Shown in pieces: positions 9,203 through 17,535 of a stretch of DNA of 64,000 nt; the first letter of the stretch is position 1, and every line of letters begins with the position of its first letter. The position numbers and the translations under genes were made by a program. Below the pieces are notes generated by a model. The model saw only the letters and a list, made by a program, of their open reading frames with translations. It was not told the origin of the DNA and made no database searches. Where the stretch lies: NCBI RefSeq assembly GCF_910594985.1, contig NZ_CAJVCE010000007.1, positions 248,001-312,000 of the forward strand, read 5' to 3'. This stretch comes from Paenibacillus allorhizosphaerae. GTDB lineage: Bacteria; Bacillota; Bacilli; Paenibacillales; NBRC-103111.

Positions 9203-10252
9203 TTAAGGACTTTGCGCTTCGCCCGGCGACGGAAAAAGCGCGGCGGCAATTTCATCATGCAGTGTGCGGCGCAGGTGGCGAACCGGATTGTTGCGACCGA
9301 AATGCACCGCATTCGTTAAAAAGACGACCGCGAGCTCGCGGACAGGGTCGATCCACAGGCTTGTACCGGTAAACCCGGTGTGACCGAAGCTGCCCTTGGT
9401 CCACGTGGCGCCGCAGCTGGCGGGAATTTTATCCGGATCCTGCCATACTTCCCAGCCGATGCCCCGGTTTTGAAACGGATCCTGAACGCATTCGCGAAGA
9501 AGCTCGGGCGGAAGAAGCGCCGCTTTCTCCGGATGCAGCCAAAACTGCGCGTAACGGGTCAAGTCCTCCGCCGTTCCGAACAGGCCGGCGCTGCCGGAAA
9601 CGCCGCCGAGATGCAAGCATTTCTCGTCATGCACTTCCCCGTGCACATAAACGCCGTCCACAAGCTCCGTCGCGGCAATCCGCGGCTTGAGGCTTGCATC
9701 GGGGTTAAAGCTTACGCTGTCCATGCCAAGCGGCTCGAAGATGCTGCGCTGCACAAAGCGGTCGAGCGGCTCGCCGGAAACCCGCGCAATGATTTCTCCG
9801 GCCAAAATCATGCCGAGGTCGCTATACGTGACCTCCGTTCCCGGCGGGGCGACCGATTCCTGCTGCAATACTTCGGATAAAACATCGCGTCCTTGAGCGG
9901 CGCGGTTTTTGTATGGTAGATCGGCGCGCAGGCCTGACGTATGCATTAGCAAGTGTTTTATCGTAATGTCCGGATACGCGAATTCGGCAATAAATTGGTT
10001 AACCGGATCATCCAGTTTGAGCTTTCCCTGCGCAACTAACGTCAGCATCGCAGGAAGCGTGGATACGACTTTGGTCAAAGACGCAAGGTCGAATAACGTA
10101 TCGAGTCCGATTGGATTATCACGAATTCCGTCGGAATACGAACCGTACGCTTTTTGAAATTGAAAGCGATTGGCCACGGTGACGCTTAACACGCCACCGG
10201 GTATTTTATGCTCACGAACCCATTCGTCAACCAAAACGTCAAAGCGATACAT
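9203..10252 (-). CDS. Serine hydrolase, class C beta-lactamase / penicillin-binding-like family
   Basis: Beta-lactamase-superfamily hydrolase, about 349 residues from the start chosen here. The catalytic SxxK motif is SLTK at about residue 58, the YxN-type motif appears as YSD, and the third-box equivalent is HTG within GHTGFTGT. There is no signal peptide, so it is predicted to be cytoplasmic, unlike true beta-lactamases and penicillin-binding proteins. An ATG at 10252 with AAGGGG upstream is preferred over an ATG at 10273 that lacks a ribosome site. Family members include esterases, D-aminopeptidases and D,D-peptidases. In this operon a peptidase acting on D-amino-acid-containing stem peptides is plausible but unproven. 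Confidence 0.82.
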   Translation of the reverse strand: MYRFDVLVDEWVREHKIPGGVLSVTVANRFQFQKAYGSYSDGIRDNPIGLDTLFDLASLTKVVSTLPAMLTLVAQGKLKLDDPVNQFIAEFAYPDITIKHLLMHTSGLRADLPYKNRAAQGRDVLSEVLQQESVAPPGTEVTYSDLGMILAGEIIARVSGEPLDRFVQRSIFEPLGMDSVSFNPDASLKPRIAATELVDGVYVHGEVHDEKCLHLGGVSGSAGLFGTAEDLTRYAQFWLHPEKAALLPPELLRECVQDPFQNRGIGWEVWQDPDKIPASCGATWTKGSFGHTGFTGTSLWIDPVRELAVVFLTNAVHFGRNNPVRHLRRTLHDEIAAALFPSPGEAQSP

Positions 10253-10288
10253 GCGTGTTAGCCCCTTATCCATTACATTGATGCTGCA

Positions 10289-11218
10289 TTATGTCCAGTA
10301 TCGTCTCGATGTGCAATGTTCTTCAGCAAGCCGGAACCCGCTAAGTTCAACGAGCTCCACGGCACCTTTCGAATCCGGCGAATGCAGCATCCGGTTCCCG
10401 CCGGCGTAAATACCGACATGGTGAACTCTTCCTTTTCCTTTGTCATGCGCGAAAAAGAGCAAATCTCCCGGCTCCAGCGATTCGTTCGCGATCGCCCGAC
10501 CTTCACGGGCTTGATCGGAAGCGTCCCGCGGAATCAGAATGCCTTGCGACTTGTACATGCTGCAGGCGAAGCCGGAGCAGTCGTAACCGAAAGCGGACAT
10601 GCCTCCCCATAAGTAAGGCAGCCCCAGAAAACTCATTGCTTGATCGACGATGCGGAACCCGGCATGCAGGTGTTCCGGTGCCTGTTGCCCGATTCCGTCG
10701 CCAATGATTCGCACATCCTTGGCGGCGAGAACCCCGATGCCGTCGTCCGGTGTACGGACGATGATTTCTTCCCCTGCCGTTTCTATGACCGGCAAACGCG
10801 TCAGATAGCTGATCTGAATCGGAGCCGCCCCGGAGCGGGATTGCAATCCGGCCCGCGGTGAGACCACTTCAGCCCAAATGCCACCCGTTGTCGTGTCCGG
10901 CGCATGCGTCAATTGACGCTTCGGCAGCCAACCCGGGTAGCCGAGCATATTTTTGGAAGTGAGCTGATCCGGAATCCGGACACTGACCCATTCACCCTTT
11001 TCTTCCGTAACGGTAACTTCCGAACCGTACAGCAGCTGCGTCTGCACCCGATTCGCATCGCTCAGGTCCAGCTTATCCTCCAGCGTCATCGATGCCAGCC
11101 AGCCTTCGATATTCGCCGGGTTTGCCGTTGCAGGCTCATCCAGCGGTCTGGGCGATTCGGGAGAAGTCCATACGGTTGCAACGGACACGGCTACCTGCAT
11201 TTTCCTCGATCCGCTCAT
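10289..11218 (-). CDS. ykfC: NlpC/P60 gamma-D-glutamyl-L-diamino acid endopeptidase, YkfC type
   Basis: Cytoplasmic endopeptidase expected to cleave the gamma-D-Glu-diaminopimelate bond of peptides that start with free L-Ala, as in murein peptide recycling. It has 309 residues: two SH3b-like domains (about 8-170) and then an NlpC/P60 domain. C214 (in YDCSGF), H267 and H279 have exactly the spacing of the Cys-His-His triad of B. cereus YkfC. There is no signal peptide, matching the cytoplasmic YkfC group. The ATG at 11218 shares its A with the TGA of the epimerase gene and has GGAGG eight bases upstream, so the two are translationally coupled. Confidence 0.92.
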   Translation of the reverse strand: MSGSRKMQVAVSVATVWTSPESPRPLDEPATANPANIEGWLASMTLEDKLDLSDANRVQTQLLYGSEVTVTEEKGEWVSVRIPDQLTSKNMLGYPGWLPKRQLTHAPDTTTGGIWAEVVSPRAGLQSRSGAAPIQISYLTRLPVIETAGEEIIVRTPDDGIGVLAAKDVRIIGDGIGQQAPEHLHAGFRIVDQAMSFLGLPYLWGGMSAFGYDCSGFACSMYKSQGILIPRDASDQAREGRAIANESLEPGDLLFFAHDKGKGRVHHVGIYAGGNRMLHSPDSKGAVELVELSGFRLAEEHCTSRRYWT

Positions 11219-12318
11219 CAAACGACCTCCATGCCGAATGTGTTCACCACATCTTGAATGCCGAGACCCGGTGCCTTAGGAAATGTCATGAAGCGGCCGT
11301 CGTACTGTACCCCTCCGATGACGGGATCCTCTCGCAGCATCAGCGGCGCGTCGAGATCTACTCGCGTAATATTGCGTTTGCTTGCTGCCAGATGGGCAGC
11401 GGCCGTCGCGGCAATGCGCGATTCGATCATGCTTCCCACCATGCATTCTACGCCGTATTCCTCCGCCAACTGATTAATGATCTGCGCTTTATAAATGCCT
11501 CCGGCTTTCATCAGCTTGATATTAATCATATCGGCCGCGCGGCGCCTTAGAACCTCGAATGCCTGCAAAGGTGAAAATACCCCTTCGTCTACCATAATGA
11601 CCGTTTCGACCGAATCGGTCACGTATTTCAATCCTTCCAGATCATGCGCCTTGACCGGCTGTTCTACAAGCTCAAGGTCCAGCCCCATCTCTTCCATGCG
11701 GCGGATCGCTTTCACCGCTTCCTTCGCCTGCCAGCCTTGATTCGCATCGACCCTGATTTTGATCTCGTCCCCGACGCGGCGCCGAACTTCTTGAATTCGC
11801 TTGATGTCGTCCTCGATCCGGCCTTTGCCAACTTTTATTTTCAATACGCTAAAGCCGGCCTCCACATAACGCTCGGCGTCCTCGCCCATTTCTTCCGGCG
11901 CGTTCACGCTCACCGTATAGTCCGTTTCCAAAATCTCCTTGCTTCCGCCGAGAAATTGATACAGCGGCAATCCGCAGTACTGGGATACAAGATCGTAAAT
12001 GGCCATATCGACCGCCGCTTTCGCGCTGCTGCAGCCGACCATGGCATGGTGCAAGGATTGCAACAACGGCTCGTAAGCGAGCACGTTTTTGCCTGTCAGC
12101 AGCGGTGCGAACACTTCCGTAATCGCGGACTCGATGCTCGCCAGGCTGTCGCCGGTGATGACCAGAGTAGGGGGGGCTTCCCCCCACCCGACTCTGCCGT
12201 CATCCGTTACGATCCGCACGATGATGGAATCGGCGCGGTGTACAGTTCGAAGCGACGTAATAAACGGCTTTTTTAAAGGAACGGACTGGCGTATGACTTC
12301 CACTTTTTGAATTTCCAA
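11218..12318 (-). CDS. ykfB: L-Ala-D/L-Glu epimerase (dipeptide epimerase)
   Basis: Enolase-superfamily enzyme of the muconate-lactonizing subgroup that converts L-Ala-D-Glu from murein to L-Ala-L-Glu, which ordinary peptidases can degrade. It has 366 residues, the usual size. The catalytic and metal-binding residues fall at the same numbers as in the B. subtilis enzyme: K160 and K162 (LKIKVG), D191, E219, D244 and K268. The start is a TTG after GGAGGG, 24 bases downstream of the binding-protein gene. Together with YkfC it makes a murein-peptide assignment for the operon quite secure. Confidence 0.94.
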   Translation of the reverse strand: MEIQKVEVIRQSVPLKKPFITSLRTVHRADSIIVRIVTDDGRVGWGEAPPTLVITGDSLASIESAITEVFAPLLTGKNVLAYEPLLQSLHHAMVGCSSAKAAVDMAIYDLVSQYCGLPLYQFLGGSKEILETDYTVSVNAPEEMGEDAERYVEAGFSVLKIKVGKGRIEDDIKRIQEVRRRVGDEIKIRVDANQGWQAKEAVKAIRRMEEMGLDLELVEQPVKAHDLEGLKYVTDSVETVIMVDEGVFSPLQAFEVLRRRAADMINIKLMKAGGIYKAQIINQLAEEYGVECMVGSMIESRIAATAAAHLAASKRNITRVDLDAPLMLREDPVIGGVQYDGRFMTFPKAPGLGIQDVVNTFGMEVV

Positions 12319-12342
12319 CTGGGCCGCCCTCCAAAGCGCTGT

Positions 12343-13644
12343 TTATTTTTGAGGCTTGAACCATTTGTCGGCGGATGCTTGCGTATCTTGCGCTACTTTA
12401 TCCACCGTCAGCTTGCCGATGTACATCCCTTGCAGCGAATCTTCAAATGTTGTTTTCGTCGTCGGCGTACCTTGACTAAAGTTCGTGAGCAGCAAGTAAG
12501 GCGTGCTGCTTTTCTCGCTGAGCGTCGCCATTCTCTTAAGCAGAGGATGTTTCGGCTCAACGCCTTTGATCGGGCTTACCCGGGTAAGCTCGTCGCTGAA
12601 CAATTGACCGAACTGCTTCGAAGCGATAAATTCGATGAACTTCTTCGCTTGTTCCGGGTACTTGGAGCTTTTCGCAATAGCATAGGAACCGTCAACCCAA
12701 GTTGCGATTTGCGCCGGCTCGCCCTTCTTGGCGGAAAGCCCAGGGATAAAGTCGATCGGGAAGTCCACTTTGTTCGCTTCGAATGTCTCGATCCGGTGGC
12801 TGCCGTTGATGTACATAGCGGCTTTGCCGGTGTAAAACAATGCTTGTGCGTCCTTATCCTCAAGCGCCACGAAATCTTTAGGGAAGAACGTATCGAGTTG
12901 CTTCATCCGGTTAATGGAATCGACAAATTTGGCATCGGTAAATTTCGTTGTCCCTTTAAGCAAGGCTTGTACATAATCGTTGCCACCGTAAGCGCTCGGT
13001 CCGATAACGGTGTGCGTCATAGAGAGCAGATAAGCCGCTTTGCCCGATTGCGCGATCGGAACAATGTTTTTGCTCTTCAGCGTTTCGCCGACTTTGACGA
13101 ATTCGTCCCAAGTCTCCGGCACTTGAATGTTGTTGTCTGTGAAAATTTTCTTGTTGTAGAAAATGACCGCATTGTTCAGCATGAACGGTACGCCGTATAC
13201 TTTATTGTCGCTGCCTCTGGCCGCGTCCAAGTATGCGCTTGGAATTCCATCGAGGCCTTTTACGCCATCGACAGGTACCAGGTAATTCGCATCCGCCAGC
13301 GCTCTCGCGCCGTCATACGGGCGAAGCTGCAAAATGTCGACGCCGATGCCGGATTGCAGCGAATTGGCCAAAATCGTGTTGTACTCCGTCGATTTGAGTG
13401 GTTTGAAATCCACTTTGATGTCCGGGTTGTCTTTCTCGAATGCCGCAATAATTTTTGCGTAGCCTTCTTTGTCTTCCGGTCTCCAGCTGTACATCGTCAG
13501 CTTCACCGGATCCCCCTTCGGTTTGCTTACTTCGCCCCCTGCTCCCGCTTTTGCATCATTTGGTGTGGAAGCGTTTCCACACGCACTTGCCAGTGCAGTA
13601 GTCAACAGAAGCATCGAACTGAAAATTAACTTGCTCCGTTTCAT
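12343..13644 (-). CDS. Extracellular solute-binding lipoprotein (family 1), first gene of muropeptide-type operon
   Basis: Membrane-anchored binding protein of the MalE/UgpB class, 433 residues. The signal peptide ends in a lipobox (LASAC) that places the lipidated Cys near residue 22. The body shows typical family-1 stretches (VTMYSWRPEDKEGYAKI, NNAVIFYNKKIF, WVDGSYAIAKSSK). An AGGAGG site precedes the ATG. It heads the operon, with its own promoter and two MurR-like sites upstream. The family as a whole binds oligosaccharides. Here the genes after it degrade murein peptides, so the ligand may be a muropeptide or its sugar part (inference). Confidence 0.9.
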   Translation of the reverse strand: MKRSKLIFSSMLLLTTALASACGNASTPNDAKAGAGGEVSKPKGDPVKLTMYSWRPEDKEGYAKIIAAFEKDNPDIKVDFKPLKSTEYNTILANSLQSGIGVDILQLRPYDGARALADANYLVPVDGVKGLDGIPSAYLDAARGSDNKVYGVPFMLNNAVIFYNKKIFTDNNIQVPETWDEFVKVGETLKSKNIVPIAQSGKAAYLLSMTHTVIGPSAYGGNDYVQALLKGTTKFTDAKFVDSINRMKQLDTFFPKDFVALEDKDAQALFYTGKAAMYINGSHRIETFEANKVDFPIDFIPGLSAKKGEPAQIATWVDGSYAIAKSSKYPEQAKKFIEFIASKQFGQLFSDELTRVSPIKGVEPKHPLLKRMATLSEKSSTPYLLLTNFSQGTPTTKTTFEDSLQGMYIGKLTVDKVAQDTQASADKWFKPQK

Positions 13645-13684
13645 TTTTACGTCCTCCTCGGAAAAGTCGTCCTCTTCAACTATG

Positions 13685-13714
13685 ATTATATAAAATTATG
13701 TTTCTTATTGTAAA
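13685..13714 (-). promoter_or_regulatory. Sigma-A promoter of the muropeptide-type operon
   Basis: On the minus strand, -35 TTTACA (13709-13714) and a perfect -10 TATAAT (13685-13690) are separated by 18 bases, about 40 bases upstream of the binding-protein start codon. The whole spacer is occupied by operator-like site A. Confidence 0.75.
13692..13704 (-). promoter_or_regulatory. MurR-like operator site A
   Basis: Minus-strand GAAACATAATTTT lies between the -35 and -10 elements, where a bound repressor would block RNA polymerase. It matches the site over the murR promoter (62671-62683) at 11 of 13 positions. Confidence 0.55.
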
Positions 13715-13723
13715 CAGTTTCGT

Positions 13724-13736
13724 GAAATTTTGTTTC
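13724..13736 (-). promoter_or_regulatory. MurR-like operator site B
   Basis: Minus-strand GAAACAAAATTTC is a near-palindrome centred 32 bases (about three helical turns) upstream of site A. It differs from the site at 62671-62683 at two central positions only. Two sites in phase suggest cooperative repressor binding. Confidence 0.6.
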
Positions 13737-13786
13737 TTGTTTTTTTCAATCATTTCCATAATTCATTTACATAACGGAATTATAAC

Positions 13787-13816
13787 AAAAAAGACCGACC
13801 GCCAATACGGGGTCGG
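13787..13816 (-). terminator. Terminator of the cation efflux gene
   Basis: CCGACC/GGTCGG arms around a loop of about ten bases are followed on the minus strand by TCTTTTTTG, directly after the CDF stop codon. It separates that gene from the muropeptide operon promoter. Confidence 0.8.
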
Positions 13817-13835
13817 CACATGCAATATTTTACTG

Positions 13836-14723
13836 TTATTCGTACCACGGATTAATGTGAATTAACACTTCATCCACGTCAGCGTGCCTGTCGGTAATTG
13901 CCTTTTTGATTTTCCTCGAGATGTCGTGTCCTTCTTGAATCGTCTTGTCGCCCGGCACGCTGACGCGAACGTCCACCAAAATGTAGTGACCGTGCTCTCT
14001 TGCGCGCAGCCGGTCGATGCGTTTGACTTCGGGCACCGACATCACAAGCGCCGCGTATTGCTCGAGCTTCTCTTGGCTAACCGCCTTCTCCATCAGCACA
14101 TCGGACGCTTCCTGTCCCATGTGGTAAGCCAGCTTAAGCACGAGTACGGATACGATTATACCGGCGAACGGATCTCCGTATGTCAAGTAGTGCAGCCCGT
14201 AATGCTCGCCGATCAGGGCGAGCCCGATGCCGGCAACCGCCGCGAGTGATGCATACACGTCGGCCAGATGGTCGTAAGCGGTCGCGATCAAGCCTTTACT
14301 GTTGGCGCTTTTGCCTATGCGAATCGTGTATACATACAAAATCTGCTTCCATATTAGCGAAACGACAGCGGCGATCAGCGCGGCTACGCTCGCCCTCGCA
14401 GGCTCTTCGAAAAATGCGGTGACCGATTCGTATGCGATATACAGCGCCGCGATCGCGAGTATGATTGCTACGATGCCCGAGCTGAGCACTTCCGCCTTGC
14501 CGTGTCCGTAAGGATGATCTTCGTCCGCCGGGCGCTTGGAAATGCGCATGGAAGTGAGCGATGCCGCCGTCGCGATGACGTCTCCCGCGTTATGAACGCC
14601 GTCGGCGAGAAGCACCTGGCTGTTGAATATAAAACCTACGACCAGCTTCATGACCGTTAATACAATATTGCTGATCAGACTTATCCACGCCGCAATCATC
14701 GACGCATTGTTACCTTGACCCAT
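13836..14723 (-). CDS. Cation diffusion facilitator (CDF) family metal efflux protein
   Basis: Membrane antiporter exporting divalent metal (Zn, Fe, Mn, Co or Ni in known members) for protons, 295 residues. It has six spans and a cytoplasmic C-terminal domain (about 205-295). Metal-site HxxxD motifs are visible in the second span (DGVHNAGD) and the fifth span (YDHLADV). The start at 14723 follows a GGGGG-containing ribosome site. The gene stands alone, with its own promoter about 160 bases upstream and an intrinsic terminator inside the leader. Which metal it exports cannot be read from the sequence. Confidence 0.92.
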   Translation of the reverse strand: MGQGNNASMIAAWISLISNIVLTVMKLVVGFIFNSQVLLADGVHNAGDVIATAASLTSMRISKRPADEDHPYGHGKAEVLSSGIVAIILAIAALYIAYESVTAFFEEPARASVAALIAAVVSLIWKQILYVYTIRIGKSANSKGLIATAYDHLADVYASLAAVAGIGLALIGEHYGLHYLTYGDPFAGIIVSVLVLKLAYHMGQEASDVLMEKAVSQEKLEQYAALVMSVPEVKRIDRLRAREHGHYILVDVRVSVPGDKTIQEGHDISRKIKKAITDRHADVDEVLIHINPWYE

Positions 14724-14762
14724 CTTTTATTACCCCCGCCAGAACTTTTTCCCCAAGGAAAC

Positions 14763-14792
14763 AAAAAACCTTGACCGTCTCCGGTCAAGGTT
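14763..14792 (-). terminator. Intrinsic terminator inside the leader of the cation efflux gene
   Basis: On the minus strand an 11-bp perfect stem (AACCTTGACCG with its complement, loop GAGA) runs straight into TTTTTTG, about 40 bases before the CDF start codon. Its position suggests attenuation rather than simple end-of-gene termination. Confidence 0.7.
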
Positions 14793-14915
14793 TGGTAGCC
14801 ATTGGCATTGTATAAGTTCGAAATGTACACCGTGAATTATTCGCACGCACTATCCATCACCACATTCATAATATAAGCGTTAGATCAATATAGCATACAT
14901 TCGTCGATACGGCAA
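14793..14915 (-). promoter_or_regulatory. Promoter and 5' leader of the cation efflux gene, possible metal-responsive attenuator
   Basis: -35 TTGCCG (14910-14915) and -10 TATATT (14887-14892) are 17 bases apart. Transcription from there would give about 90 bases of leader with short pairing elements (for example GAATGT with ACATTTC), then the intrinsic terminator, then the gene. I do not see the consensus of the NiCo (czcD) or Mn (yybP-ykoY) riboswitches, so the sensing mode, if any, is unknown. Confidence 0.4.
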
Positions 14916-14996
14916 AGTGTCTTTCGCATATTTTAGAAACGACTGCGTCGGGGGATAGATCCAATTTTCGCGCGAGACCGTGGTAGCCCGCTCTCC

Positions 14997-16139
14997 TTAT
15001 TCAGCCGTGCCGGCGCGGTTCGCTGCCATCGGCGCACGCATATACGTTGCGAGCGGCTCGATTCCCGCTTCCTGAACGCATTCCGCTACCAGCCTCGCAA
15101 TCTCGATCGCCCCTCGCTCTGAAAAATAGGTGTTGTCCTGCAGCCCCTCCGGGAAGTTTACACATTCGCCAGGCGCTGCCCAAAGGAAAATGTGTTTCGT
15201 CGCATCCTCGCCGAGCCGCTCGAAATACGTTTTGCTTCGCGCCGCCAAATCGATATACGGCACACGCTCCGCCTCGGCCAGCTGCTTCATCGCTTCGATA
15301 TAATCGCCATGCGTATTGCGGATGTTCCCTTGCTCGTCGAAAAACCGTCTGTGCATCGGGGATACAAGGACGGGATAAGCGCCGCGATGTCTTGCCCCGT
15401 CGATATACAATTTCAAATGCTGCTGATACGTCGAAAACGGCTCCGTTCCGCCGTCGTTGTCTTTCTCGTCGTTGTGGGCGAATTGAACGAGCAGCACATC
15501 GGAAGGCCTCAGTTTCTTCCATATTTTATTCAGACGGCTTTCACTAATGAAGCTCTTGGAGCTTCGGCCCGAACGGGCCTGGTTCGATACGGCGATATCG
15601 GATGTCAAAAATAAACCTATCATTTGTCCCCAGCCGGAATATGGATACTGGCCGGAGGGCTGATCCGTCACCGTGGAATCCCCGGCCAAATAAAGCGTCG
15701 GCAGGACCGGGGCCCGTTCGATTTCAACGGATCGGATCTTTGGCGCGGCGCCAGCCACTGCAAGCTTGAGTTGTCCGTCTTCCACGTGAACGGCGAACGA
15801 CCTGCGAACCGTTTTGCCCGGCGGCAATGCGAAGTCTTTCAACAGGATATGTCCTAATCCCGCTTTCACCGTCGTATCCGATGCCGATTCTTCGCTCCCC
15901 AGCGTGATCGTTACTTTATAGTTCCCGTACGGGACGTCGATAAGCAAAGTGGGTACCGGCTGATCGAAGTAGTCGCCGGGCCAGGAATCCCGCAAATCCT
16001 CGTTCTTCGAAGCTTCCGCAGCCACGGTAAAACCGAATCCCGAAACCGGATCGTACGGATCGTCAAGTGCGAGCCTGGTCCATCCCGGTTCCTCATCCCG
16101 CTGCGCATCGTTGATCGCAAACTTCCACTGTATGTTCAT
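14997..16139 (-). CDS. SGNH-fold rhamnogalacturonan acetylesterase-like protein (CE12)
   Basis: Predicted esterase removing acetyl groups from pectin rhamnogalacturonan. It has about 380 residues: an N-terminal beta-sandwich (about 1-140) and an SGNH hydrolase domain. Block I is AGDSTVTDQ with nucleophile S155, block II contributes the Gly in ARSGRSSKSF, block III the Asn in FAHNDEKD, and a D-x-x-H pair lies in EDATKH. No signal peptide is seen, so it may act on imported oligosaccharides. Of several starts, the ATG at 16139 is best spaced from AAAGGA. It follows the solute-binding protein gene, with a weak terminator between them. Confidence 0.85.
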   Translation of the reverse strand: MNIQWKFAINDAQRDEEPGWTRLALDDPYDPVSGFGFTVAAEASKNEDLRDSWPGDYFDQPVPTLLIDVPYGNYKVTITLGSEESASDTTVKAGLGHILLKDFALPPGKTVRRSFAVHVEDGQLKLAVAGAAPKIRSVEIERAPVLPTLYLAGDSTVTDQPSGQYPYSGWGQMIGLFLTSDIAVSNQARSGRSSKSFISESRLNKIWKKLRPSDVLLVQFAHNDEKDNDGGTEPFSTYQQHLKLYIDGARHRGAYPVLVSPMHRRFFDEQGNIRNTHGDYIEAMKQLAEAERVPYIDLAARSKTYFERLGEDATKHIFLWAAPGECVNFPEGLQDNTYFSERGAIEIARLVAECVQEAGIEPLATYMRAPMAANRAGTAE

Positions 16140-16170
16140 ATTCATTTTCCTTTCGCGCAAAGGCGTAAAC

Positions 16171-16199
16171 TAAAAAGACCACCAGCCAAGGCCGATGGT
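16171..16199 (-). terminator. Hairpin with T-tract between binding protein and esterase
   Basis: On the minus strand, arms ACCATCGG and CTGGTGGT (with G-U pairs) are followed by CTTTTTAG. It lies between two same-strand genes 79 bases apart, and could lower esterase expression relative to the more abundant binding protein. Confidence 0.55.
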
Positions 16200-16218
16200 T
16201 GAATCGGATCGATTCCGT

Positions 16219-17535
16219 TCATTTCGCTTCCGCTAGCTTCTGATTCGCCTGCTCTTCCATTTCGCGCGCCACCGTATTTACATCCTTAGAGCCGGTAGCA
16301 AGCTCCTTTCTGGCATTGTCCGGAAAGGCGCGGATCAAGTTTTCGTTCTTGGTGATCAAGTAAGGCGCCCCAGGCTTCGTCTTGAATAACGCCTGGCTGT
16401 TCTTTCCTTTATATTGCGCCACTTGCGTCCCATAGCTTTTTTTGATTTCTTCGTTCTTCAACACGCTAGGCGTCCCGAGTTGGCTCATTTTCATCTGAAC
16501 TTCATCGGATGTAATCACTTTCAGCACTTCCATGGCGGCATCCTTGTTTTTACTGACGCTGGAAACGGCGAGCATATGAATATCGACCGAGCGGCCCTGG
16601 CCCAAACGCTCCTTGAAATTCGGCACCGTTACCATATCCCAATTCATGCCCTCCAGCTCCTTCTGCGCATTCAGCACCTGCAGTGCCCAGACGGGAAGCA
16701 TCGCTACCACTTTGTCTTTCACAAAACCGTTCATGCCGTAATCGAATTTGCCGTTCTGTACGTAGCCGGGAGCCGAATATGCGTTTTTGAACTGGGCGAA
16801 AATACGTTTCCAATCCTCGTTATTGAACAGCGACTTGTTCGCCTTTTCGTCCAAATAAGTCAAAGAAATGCCCGAAGCCATATTCGAAACCGTCCCCGGA
16901 TCAAATCCGATGTATTGAACGCCATTGTCCACACGCGTCAGCTTGCGGCCAAGATCGGTGACTTCGTCCCAGGTCATGCCGTCCTTCGGGTACGGCACGC
17001 CGAAACGGTCGAAAATATCCTTGTTGTAGAGCAGCGCGCCATAATTGGCCGAGAACGGAATGCCGTACATCTCCCCGTTGTTCCCGAACAGCTTGATCGC
17101 ATCGGTGCTCCACGGCTCAAATCGGCCTAAATCGACGTTATGCTTTTTAAATAAATCGTTCATATTGTTTTGAAGATTCATCGTTAAATAAGAAATAAAC
17201 CCTACGTTGCTGCCGTAGTACAAATCAGGGAACGAGCCGGCGGCAACGAGCTCCTCGAGCGTCGAGCCCTTCTCGTGCTTGATCACTTGAAGCGTTACAT
17301 GCGGCAGCTTTTGCTTCAGCGGCTCGATTAAAAATTGCTGGATGCGGTCTTCGGATATATTGTTGAAGTGGTTGTACATGGTGACGGTGACCGGCTCTTT
17401 CGGTTTGTTATCCGCGGTTTTGTCCGTAGCGGAAGGATTGTCCGCCGTGGCGCTCTCTTTGGCGCAGCCGGCAAAGACGGAGGCCGTCATCGCGGTGACA
17501 AGCAGGAATGCGGTGAGTTTCGTTCTACTTTTCAT
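16219..17535 (-). CDS. Orphan extracellular solute-binding lipoprotein (family 1)
   Basis: Sugar-type binding lipoprotein, 438 residues, with lipobox FAGC near residue 23. No permease genes lie nearby. It is a clear paralogue of the protein at 23871-25214: both share DLGRFEP/DLSRFEP, the block YNKDIFDRF/YNKDIFDKF, and then PYPKDGMTW. The start follows AGAGGGG. Neighbours (acetylesterase, oxidoreductase, GntR fusion) suggest a pectin-derived oligosaccharide as ligand. It presumably docks onto permeases encoded elsewhere. Confidence 0.88.
   Translation of the reverse strand: MKSRTKLTAFLLVTAMTASVFAGCAKESATADNPSATDKTADNKPKEPVTVTMYNHFNNISEDRIQQFLIEPLKQKLPHVTLQVIKHEKGSTLEELVAAGSFPDLYYGSNVGFISYLTMNLQNNMNDLFKKHNVDLGRFEPWSTDAIKLFGNNGEMYGIPFSANYGALLYNKDIFDRFGVPYPKDGMTWDEVTDLGRKLTRVDNGVQYIGFDPGTVSNMASGISLTYLDEKANKSLFNNEDWKRIFAQFKNAYSAPGYVQNGKFDYGMNGFVKDKVVAMLPVWALQVLNAQKELEGMNWDMVTVPNFKERLGQGRSVDIHMLAVSSVSKNKDAAMEVLKVITSDEVQMKMSQLGTPSVLKNEEIKKSYGTQVAQYKGKNSQALFKTKPGAPYLITKNENLIRAFPDNARKELATGSKDVNTVAREMEEQANQKLAEAK

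Noticed and set aside
12307..13629. 440-codon plus-strand frame opposite the binding-protein gene
   Set aside because: Antisense to a clear lipoprotein gene; no recognisable domains.
14724..14886. Known NiCo or yybP-ykoY riboswitch
   Set aside because: The conserved sequence patterns of these classes as I know them are not visible in the leader, so no class name is given.
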